The notes under the pieces were generated by a model that did no database searches, was not told the origin of the DNA, and saw only the letters and a program-made list of their open reading frames with translations. Below, piece after piece: positions 6,891 through 12,817 of a stretch of DNA of 12,817 bases. The DNA lies in NCBI GenBank assembly GCA_003489485.1, contig DNMB01000085.1, positions 1,553 to 14,369 of the forward strand. The letters run 5' to 3'. This DNA is from Chitinophagaceae bacterium (GTDB taxonomy: Bacteria; Bacteroidota; Bacteroidia; Chitinophagales; Chitinophagaceae). Position 1 is the first letter of the stretch. Each line of letters opens with the position of its first letter. Both the position numbers and the translations under genes were made by a program.

Positions 6891-7006
6891 ATCTTCTCAC
6901 ATTTTATGCCACTTATTGTGAATAACTGGGGGTAGAAGGCCTTAATTATTCTGGTCTTTTCCCGTTAAATTCGCGGCAGACATTTCCCTATTAAAATAGA
7001 TTCATT

Positions 7007-10000
7007 GTGAGATTAAAGAGCTTAGAAATCAAGGGTTTCAAGAGTTTTGCTGATAAAACCATCATCAATTTCGACGATAATATTACCGGCATTGTGGGTC
7101 CGAACGGATGTGGCAAGTCAAACATAGTAGACAGTATACGCTGGGTTATTGGTGAACAAAAGATCAGTCAGCTGCGTAGCGAGAATCTCGACAGCCTGGT
7201 CTTTAATGGTTCCAAAACGCGCAGTGCAAGTGGTCTGGCAGAGGTCAGCTTAACGTTCGAAAACACCCGAAACCTGCTGCCAACCGAATTCAATATCGTT
7301 ACCATTACGCGCAAGTTCTATAAGAACGGAGAAAGTGAATACAGGCTTAACGACGTGCAATGTCGTTTAAAGGATATTCAAAATCTTTTTTTGGATACCG
7401 GTATTAGTACCGACAGCTATGCGATCATTGCGCTGGACATGGTCGACGACCTGATCAAAGACAAAGACAATAGTCGGCGTAAGATGTTAGAACAAGCAGC
7501 CGGCATTTCCATTTACAAAACCCGCAAGAAAGAAGCCAAATCAAAACTAGAGGCCACTGAACAAGATCTGGCTCGTATCGAAGACCTGCTCTTTGAGATC
7601 AATAACCAATTGAAGTCACTCGAAAGCCAAGCGAAGAAAGCCGAGAAGTATCAAGAGATCAAGAAGGAGTATCGCGAGGTGAGCATTGAATTGGCCAAGG
7701 CTTCGCTTGAGGGCTTTAATCTAACGTACAAAGACCTCACTGAGCAGCAAGAAAAGGAGACCAATCGTAGACTAGAGATCGAAGCCACCATTGGAACGCA
7801 AGAAGCGGCCCTCGAAAAAGAGAAGTTGGCTTTTGTAGAAAAGGAGAAGTCTCTTCAACGCATGCAGCAGTCCTTTAATGAACTGCAGCAAACGGTACGC
7901 GTAAAAGAAAACGACAAGAACCTTGCTTCACAGCGAATCGAACATCTTTCAGAGAAGCAAGAGTCCCTTCGTGCGTTTCTTTCGAAGGCTGAGGGCCAGC
8001 TAAAGGGTATCGAAGAAAGCATCGCCTTTACCGGTGGTCAAATAGCCGAAGAAGAAAAAGCACTTCAGCAACTAGAGCAGGAGCTCTCTTTGCTGCAAGA
8101 AGGCATGGAGCAATCCAGACTGCGAATGGAGCAAAAAAGAGCTTCACTCGATCAGCTTCGTCAAGAATATCAACAAACCCAGCGGCTGCAATTCGATGCT
8201 GAAAAGCGGGTTGCGGTAGCCGATACATCGGTGCAGAATTTACTACGCACCTTGCAGCAGCTCGAAGCTGAAAAAGCCCAACGCACTTCGCAGTTAGAGC
8301 AACTCGAGAGCGAGCGTGCAGAAAAGGAGAAGACCTTGGCTGTTCGCAAAGTTGATCTAGAGCAATTACAGCAACACCAAGACAACACTAAAGAGCAGAT
8401 CTTGCAGACGCAAGCCATTTTGGAGGGACTGCGTAACGAATTGGCAGAGGAAAGTCGCAAGCTCGATGCCAAAAAGAATGAGCACGCCTTGCTAAAGAGC
8501 ATGATCGACTCGATGGAAGGATACCCCGAATCGGTCAAATTCTTGCACAACAATAAAGAGTGGAAATCTGCAGTGCCCATCCTCTCCGATGTTCTCTACG
8601 TTAAAGAAGAATATCGAAAGGCCCTCGAAAATGTATTGGAGCCTTATCTCAGCTACTATGTGGTCGCTAATTTGCAAGAAGGACTTGATGCCGTTCACCT
8701 GCTCGATAAACATCAAAAGGGTAAGGCTAATTTCTTCTTGCTAGATCAGATCAATTCGAAGGTCAACGCAACCAATACGCATGCCCTTGCCGGGGCCATT
8801 GCTGCACTGCAGGTGGTCGAGGTAGAGGAGCCCTATCAGAAATTGGCCGAGCATCTACTGGGGAATGTCTACATAGCAGAGACCGAAGAGGCGCTGACCA
8901 ATAGCAACGGTCATGTGGTGATCGAAAAGCAGGGCCGCTACGTGAAAGGCACCTTCTCGCTTACCGGTGGCAGTGTAGGATTGTTCGAGGGAAATAAGAT
9001 CGGTCGTGCCAAGAATCTCGAAAAGTTGCAAAAGGAGATCGATGGTCAGCAAGCTGTTGTGGAGTCACTTCGCGCCCGCATTCAAACGCGCCATAACGAG
9101 GTGATCGCTTTTAACGAAGACCTTCGTGAGACGGCCTTGCGCCAAGCCGAAAAAGAGATACAGCAACTCACCAATGAGGTTTTTGCCATTCAAAATAAAG
9201 TCGAAAATCTTTTGGCCACGCAGCAGACCAGTATTGCGCGCATGGCCGAGTTGCAGCAACAAGTTGAACAGACCTTACAGTCCGTATCGGGTGTACGTAG
9301 CGAATTCGAACAGCTAAATGCCACTTTTGCAGGGCTTCAGATCTCGCTACAGGGTGCGGAAAATGAATTCCGTTCATCAGAGCAGGCTTTCAATCAGGCA
9401 TCACTGCAATTCAATGAATTCAATCTTTCCGTAACGCGTCAGCAAAATAAGATCAGTGGCCTTGCGCAAGAAGCGGCTTTCAAAAACAGCCAGCTCAGCG
9501 ACCTGCAGTCGCAGGTTGAGCAAAGTAAGTTGCAGCAAGGAGAAACAGTACAGTCAGCTGAACAATCGCGCGAGCAGCTGGCGCTGATCGAGCAACAGCT
9601 TTTGGACTTATTGCGCAAAAAAGAAGAAGACGAAAGAGCCCTCAATACGGCCGATCAGGAATACTATGTTCTTCGAAACGAATTGAGCGAAAAAGAAAGT
9701 GCCATTCGTTTGCAGAGTAAAGAAAAAGAGCAGATCGAGTTCTTACTTGCGGCCATTAAGGATAAGCTCAACGAGCTCAAGTTGCAATTAGCAGGGATGA
9801 AAGAGCGCCTGAGCGTAGAGTTCAGGGTCGATCTTGAGCAGATCTTGGGTGAGGCACGCCTTTCTGAGACCGCGCTCGATGAATTACAAGCCACTGCAGA
9901 GCGAATGAAGAAGCGTCTCGAAAATCTCGGTGAGGTCAATCCAACGGCCATCGAGGCCTTTACGGAAATGAAGAAGCGCTATGATTTTATCGTAGAGCAG

Positions 10001-10537
10001 AAGACCGACCTGGTAACGGCCAAGGATAGTTTACTTAAGACCATCGAAGAGGTCGAGGCAACGGCCAACCAGAAATTTCTTGACACTTTCGAGCAAGTGC
10101 GCACCAATTTTCAAAAAGTATTCAAGACGTTGTTTACCGAAGACGACCAGTGCGACCTTGTACTGGAAGATCCGGAGAATATCGCCGAAAGTGGCATAGA
10201 CGTTGTAGCCAAACCCAAAGGCAAACGGCCTTCTTCGCTTACACAGCTAAGTGGAGGAGAGCGTACCCTTACGGCCACGGCCTTACTGTTTGCTATCTAT
10301 CTGATCAAGCCGGCCCCTTTCTGTATTCTCGACGAGGTCGATGCCCCTCTTGATGATGCCAATGTGGGCAAGTTCACCAATATGATCCGTCAGTTCAGCG
10401 AAAACTCTCAATTTATTATTGTTACCCACAATAAAATGACCATGAGCACCGTAGATGTCATATACGGTGTTACCATGCAAGAGCCCGGGGTCAGTAAACT
10501 GGTAACAGTGGATTTTCGCAGTTTACAGCAGAATTGA
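7007..10537 (+). CDS. smc: Chromosome segregation/condensation ATPase Smc
   Basis: This is a 1176-residue SMC protein, the usual length for bacterial Smc. It forms a dimeric ring, normally with ScpA/ScpB, that compacts and resolves the chromosome. Order: N-terminal head (1-165) with MRLKSLEIKGFKSFADKT and Walker A GPNGCGKS (31-38); a long coiled coil rich in Glu, Lys and Gln (about 170-500); hinge (about 500-660, from YPESVKFLH to LTGGSVGLFEG); returning coiled coil (about 670-1010); C-terminal head with signature LSGGE (1081-1085) and Walker B FCILDE (1105-1110, catalytic Glu1110). The start is GTG at 7007, fixed by alignment of the first residues with the family. The usual Q-loop segment (SQG-like) reads IIALDMVDDL (140-149), so the Gln is absent. 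TAAATTCG at 6966-6973 is a weak -7 candidate. The redoxin gene follows after 10 bp, so co-transcription is likely. Confidence 0.97.
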   Translation: MRLKSLEIKGFKSFADKTIINFDDNITGIVGPNGCGKSNIVDSIRWVIGEQKISQLRSENLDSLVFNGSKTRSASGLAEVSLTFENTRNLLPTEFNIVTITRKFYKNGESEYRLNDVQCRLKDIQNLFLDTGISTDSYAIIALDMVDDLIKDKDNSRRKMLEQAAGISIYKTRKKEAKSKLEATEQDLARIEDLLFEINNQLKSLESQAKKAEKYQEIKKEYREVSIELAKASLEGFNLTYKDLTEQQEKETNRRLEIEATIGTQEAALEKEKLAFVEKEKSLQRMQQSFNELQQTVRVKENDKNLASQRIEHLSEKQESLRAFLSKAEGQLKGIEESIAFTGGQIAEEEKALQQLEQELSLLQEGMEQSRLRMEQKRASLDQLRQEYQQTQRLQFDAEKRVAVADTSVQNLLRTLQQLEAEKAQRTSQLEQLESERAEKEKTLAVRKVDLEQLQQHQDNTKEQILQTQAILEGLRNELAEESRKLDAKKNEHALLKSMIDSMEGYPESVKFLHNNKEWKSAVPILSDVLYVKEEYRKALENVLEPYLSYYVVANLQEGLDAVHLLDKHQKGKANFFLLDQINSKVNATNTHALAGAIAALQVVEVEEPYQKLAEHLLGNVYIAETEEALTNSNGHVVIEKQGRYVKGTFSLTGGSVGLFEGNKIGRAKNLEKLQKEIDGQQAVVESLRARIQTRHNEVIAFNEDLRETALRQAEKEIQQLTNEVFAIQNKVENLLATQQTSIARMAELQQQVEQTLQSVSGVRSEFEQLNATFAGLQISLQGAENEFRSSEQAFNQASLQFNEFNLSVTRQQNKISGLAQEAAFKNSQLSDLQSQVEQSKLQQGETVQSAEQSREQLALIEQQLLDLLRKKEEDERALNTADQEYYVLRNELSEKESAIRLQSKEKEQIEFLLAAIKDKLNELKLQLAGMKERLSVEFRVDLEQILGEARLSETALDELQATAERMKKRLENLGEVNPTAIEAFTEMKKRYDFIVEQKTDLVTAKDSLLKTIEEVEATANQKFLDTFEQVRTNFQKVFKTLFTEDDQCDLVLEDPENIAESGIDVVAKPKGKRPSSLTQLSGGERTLTATALLFAIYLIKPAPFCILDEVDAPLDDANVGKFTNMIRQFSENSQFIIVTHNKMTMSTVDVIYGVTMQEPGVSKLVTVDFRSLQQN

Positions 10538-10547
10538 TCTTTTTAAA

Positions 10548-11129
10548 ATGAGGTTCATTTTATCATTTGTGACGCTTTGCGCCCTGGCAGTTGGGGTACA
10601 GGGTCAGGGGCAGCCCGAAGGGATCTTTCTTGGCGCAAAAGCTCCTGATTTTACCGGCACCGATCAGTTTGGAAGGCAGGTCAATTTGCGACAGCTGGCC
10701 AAGAGAGAACCCGTTCTGCTTGTCTTTTACAAGGGATACTGGAGCCCTCAATGCACTCGTTTGCTTTCTCGCTTACAAGACTCCCTTTCTTTTTTTACCG
10801 ACCGTCAGATCACGGTGCTGGCAGTTAGTCCCGAATCGGATTCTTGCCGCGCATTGACCTTACAAAAGACCAGGGCAGGCTTTTCGCTGGTATGGGACTC
10901 CGCCCATCTTATTTCAAAACGATATGATGTATTGCTAGAACTTTCGGAATCGCAGCTGGCCCGTTATAGAAGCGGCGGCATTGACTTGGTCAAATTGAAC
11001 GCTCCCAATACCCCGCAGCTTCCTGTGCCTTCGGTTTTTTTAATTGGAAAAGATTACAGCATAACCTATCGTTTTTTTGACCCCGAGCAAAAACGAAGGC
11101 TCAGTGTAAAAGAGTTATTGCAACAGTAA
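10548..11129 (+). CDS. Exported AhpC/TSA-family redoxin (peroxiredoxin-like)
   Basis: The 193-residue thioredoxin-fold protein has an N-terminal signal peptide (residues 1-19: a short basic start, a hydrophobic core LSFVTLCALAVGV, likely cleavage after VQG). The upstream Cys11 does not fit a lipobox. The mature part begins GAKAPDFTGTDQFG (29-42), typical of AhpC/TSA proteins. The active site reads FYKGYWSPQCT (60-70). Many Bacteroidota relatives have CPxC here, so the first Cys is Ser66, while Cys69 aligns with the peroxidatic Cys of the PxxxTxxC motif in Bcp-type enzymes. The cis-Pro is probably Pro161 in PVPSVFLIG. Cys100 is the only other Cys after the signal peptide. A periplasmic 1-Cys peroxidase or thiol reductase is plausible, but activity is not certain. 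It follows smc by 10 bp and precedes the topoisomerase gene by 36 bp. Confidence 0.82.
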   Translation: MRFILSFVTLCALAVGVQGQGQPEGIFLGAKAPDFTGTDQFGRQVNLRQLAKREPVLLVFYKGYWSPQCTRLLSRLQDSLSFFTDRQITVLAVSPESDSCRALTLQKTRAGFSLVWDSAHLISKRYDVLLELSESQLARYRSGGIDLVKLNAPNTPQLPVPSVFLIGKDYSITYRFFDPEQKRRLSVKELLQQ

Positions 11130-11149
11130 GCACTCAATTGGTATATTTG
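11118..11149 (+). promoter_or_regulatory. Candidate promoter of the topoisomerase B gene
   Basis: TATATTTG (11142-11149) is a perfect TAnnTTTG -7 element. TTG (11118-11120), within the redoxin 3' end, lies 21 bp upstream and serves as the -33 half. Transcription would start near 11154-11156, about 10 bp before the ATG at 11166, so this gene can be expressed independently of smc and the redoxin gene. Confidence 0.5.
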
Positions 11150-11165
11150 CCTGCTTGTAATTGCT

Positions 11166-12817
11166 ATGGCAAAAGAAAAAGACAGCTCCTTGTTCGAGTA
11201 TACCGAAGATAGTATCCAGTCGCTCGACTGGAAGCAGCACATTCGTCTTCGTCCGGGCATGTACATTGGAAAATTAGGTGATGGTTCTTCGCCCGACGAT
11301 GGCATCTACGTACTGGTCAAAGAGGTAATGGACAATTGCATCGACGAATACACCATGGGTTTTGGGAAAGCGATCGATCTGCATATCGAAGGAAAGACCG
11401 TTACGGTCAGGGATTATGGTCGGGGAATTCCGCTGGGAAAAGTCGTGGATGTGGTTAGCAAGATCAACACGGGTGCCAAGTACGATAGTAAGGCATTTCA
11501 AAAATCAGTGGGGCTCAACGGGGTTGGTACTAAGGCCGTAAATGCGCTGAGTAATTATTTTAAGGTCACGGCCATTCGTGATGGCAAAGAGAAAACCGCC
11601 GAATTTACGCGTGGTGAGTTGGTCAAGGAGCAAAAAGAGGCCAAGACAACGGAGCCCAATGGTACACTCGTTTCATTTACCCCCGACGACAGCGTTTTTA
11701 AGAACTTTCGTTTCTTGCCCGAGTTTCTCGATAATCAACTTTGGAACTATTGCTTTTTGAATGCCGGTCTCAAGATCAACTTCAACGGCAAGACCTATAT
11801 CAGTAAAAATGGATTGCTCGATCTGTTGCAGCGAAAGACCAACGAAGACGAGATCCGCTATCCGATCATTCATCTGAGCGGTACGGATATTGAGGTAGCC
11901 CTCTCTCATACCAACGACTATGGCGAAGATATTTACAGCTTCGTAAACGGACAACATACGACCCAAGGGGGAACCCATCAACAGGCCTTCCGTGAGGCGT
12001 ATGTAAAAACGATCCGTGACTTCTTTAAAAAGGATTATGACGCCTCCGATATCAGGACGGGTATTGTGGCGGCTGTTTCCGTTCGCGTGGTAGAACCCGT
12101 ATTCGAATCGCAGACCAAAACAAAACTGGGCTCTGTTAATGTCGATATCGAAGGACCCAGCATGCGACAGTTCGTAGGTGATTTTCTGGCTCGTGAGCTT
12201 GACAACTACTTGCATAAGCATCCCGCTGTGGCCGACGCGCTCAAAAAGCGCATTGAGCAAAGTGAACGCGAACGAAAGGAACTGGCCGGCATAAAAAAAC
12301 TTGCTAACGAAAGGGCCAAAAAGGCCAATCTGCATAATAGAAAGCTTCGTGACTGCCGCTTTCATCTTAGTGATGATGTACCGGCCCGTGGCAAAGAGGA
12401 GTTTTTGGCCCGGCAAAAGGAAACTACCATCTTTATTACCGAAGGTGATAGTGCCAGTGGTTCCATTACCAAGGCTCGTAAGGTAGAGACACAAGCGGTA
12501 TTTAGTTTACGTGGAAAGCCACTGAACTGTTTTGGATTGACCAAGAAAGTAGTGTATGAAAACGAGGAGTTCAATTTATTGCAGCACGCCCTAAATATTG
12601 AGGAAGGGCTTGAGGGGCTTCGTTACAATAATGTGGTGATCGCTACCGATGCCGATGTAGACGGCATGCACATTCGCCTCTTGCTGATGACCTTCTTTTT
12701 GCAATTTTTTCCCGATCTGGTCAAACACGAAAAGGTCTATGTGCTCGAAACGCCGTTGTTTAGGGTACGCAATAAGCAAGAGACCATTTATTGTTATTCC
12801 GAACAAGAGAAATTAGC
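11166..12817 (+). CDS. parE: DNA topoisomerase IV subunit B (type IIA), 5' part, cut by the window end
   Basis: The frame is open for 550 codons from the ATG at 11166 to the right edge, with no stop, so the gene is 3' truncated by the window. The product is the ATPase/Toprim subunit of a type IIA topoisomerase, which pairs with ParC to decatenate chromosomes. Visible: [10 protein letters not shown] (26-35); GHKL ATP site with Glu53 and Asn57 in [17 protein letters not shown] (83-89); ATP lid [14 protein letters not shown] (117-130, where GyrB usually has GLHGVG); transducer region with the QTKTKLG switch-lysine loop; Toprim motif [10 protein letters not shown] with Glu426; and the metal-binding DADVD (Asp495, 497, 499). 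ParE is preferred over GyrB because of the lid wording and the compact Toprim in the part seen, with no insert visible; the missing C-terminus and any downstream parC would settle it. Confidence 0.9.
   Translation, partial: MAKEKDSSLFEYTEDSIQSLDWKQHIRLRPGMYIGKLGDGSSPDDGIYVLVKEVMDNCIDEYTMGFGKAIDLHIEGKTVTVRDYGRGIPLGKVVDVVSKINTGAKYDSKAFQKSVGLNGVGTKAVNALSNYFKVTAIRDGKEKTAEFTRGELVKEQKEAKTTEPNGTLVSFTPDDSVFKNFRFLPEFLDNQLWNYCFLNAGLKINFNGKTYISKNGLLDLLQRKTNEDEIRYPIIHLSGTDIEVALSHTNDYGEDIYSFVNGQHTTQGGTHQQAFREAYVKTIRDFFKKDYDASDIRTGIVAAVSVRVVEPVFESQTKTKLGSVNVDIEGPSMRQFVGDFLARELDNYLHKHPAVADALKKRIEQSERERKELAGIKKLANERAKKANLHNRKLRDCRFHLSDDVPARGKEEFLARQKETTIFITEGDSASGSITKARKVETQAVFSLRGKPLNCFGLTKKVVYENEEFNLLQHALNIEEGLEGLRYNNVVIATDADVDGMHIRLLLMTFFLQFFPDLVKHEKVYVLETPLFRVRNKQETIYCYSEQEKL

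Noticed and set aside
6896..6932. TCACA ... TGTGA pair in the gap upstream of smc, resembling a CRP site
   Set aside because: The half-sites are 15 bp apart where a CRP site needs 6 bp, and the match is only five bases per arm.
6936..6943. AAGGCCTT palindrome upstream of smc
   Set aside because: An 8-bp palindrome with no loop, no T-tract and no second copy nearby; consistent with chance.
8170..8580. A 136-codon minus-strand frame rich in Ser and Cys within smc
   Set aside because: It is the antisense of Glu/Gln/Leu-rich coiled-coil codons, which automatically give Ser/Cys/Phe-rich shadows.
7007..10537. Many short degenerate repeats (GAG/CAG/AAG-rich) in smc
   Set aside because: They reflect heptad coiled-coil codon composition and not DNA repeats with a separate function.
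11673..12494. A 273-codon open frame on the minus strand
   Set aside because: It lies wholly inside the topoisomerase B gene, whose GHKL and Toprim motifs are unmistakable. The antisense translation shows no recognisable domain, and long antisense frames are expected from the codon use.
1..12817. CRISPR arrays, insertion-sequence ends, integrase genes or toxin-antitoxin pairs
   Set aside because: No regularly spaced repeats, transposase or integrase motifs, or small paired open frames were seen. A tRNA is present, but nothing resembling an attachment-site duplication of its 3' end was noticed.

Overview
The window looks like an ordinary chromosomal segment of a member of the Bacteroidota, possibly near the Chitinophagaceae. 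Three things point there: Shine-Dalgarno sequences are nearly absent, several intergenic regions carry matches to the Bacteroidota promoter consensus (TTTG / TAnnTTTG), and the Smc and ParE proteins look like those of that phylum. The phylum call is fairly safe; the family-level guess is only an impression from protein style and moderate GC.

Layout. Bases 1-352 are AT-rich and hold no complete gene, but contain a long imperfect inverted repeat (175-241) and a smaller dyad (305-319). A LuxR/NarL-type response regulator (353-1015, +) converges on a tRNA-Arg(UCU) gene (1013-1086, -). The tRNA's intrinsic terminator lies inside the last codons of the regulator gene. Divergent from the tRNA is histidine ammonia-lyase hutH (1150-2730, +), followed by a DeoD-type purine nucleoside phosphorylase on the opposite strand (2740-3459, -) and then urocanate hydratase hutU (3516-5222, +). 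HutH and HutU catalyse the first two steps of histidine degradation (histidine to urocanate to imidazolonepropionate). HutI and the later enzymes are not in the window.

A flavin-reductase-like FMN-binding protein (5211-5852, -) overlaps the hutU end by 12 bp. It is divergent from an ABC transporter ATPase with a C-terminal TOBE-like region (5910-6890, +), for which no permease is visible. Next come a full-length Smc chromosome-condensation ATPase with a GTG start (7007-10537, +), a secreted AhpC/TSA-family redoxin 10 bp downstream (10548-11129, +), and the 5' part of a type IIA topoisomerase B subunit, most likely parE (11166 to the window end, +), with its own good promoter candidate.

The genes combine housekeeping functions (chromosome segregation and topology, tRNA, nucleoside salvage) with catabolism (Hut) and regulation. 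I found no CRISPR array, insertion sequence, prophage, toxin-antitoxin or defence module, and no convincing undescribed multi-gene system. What deserves a second look is small-scale: the tRNA terminator embedded in a coding region, the overlapping divergent promoter region upstream of hutH, the AT-rich hairpin region, a dyad beside a possibly leaderless ABC gene, and residue substitutions in the Smc Q-loop, the redoxin active site and the receiver domain.
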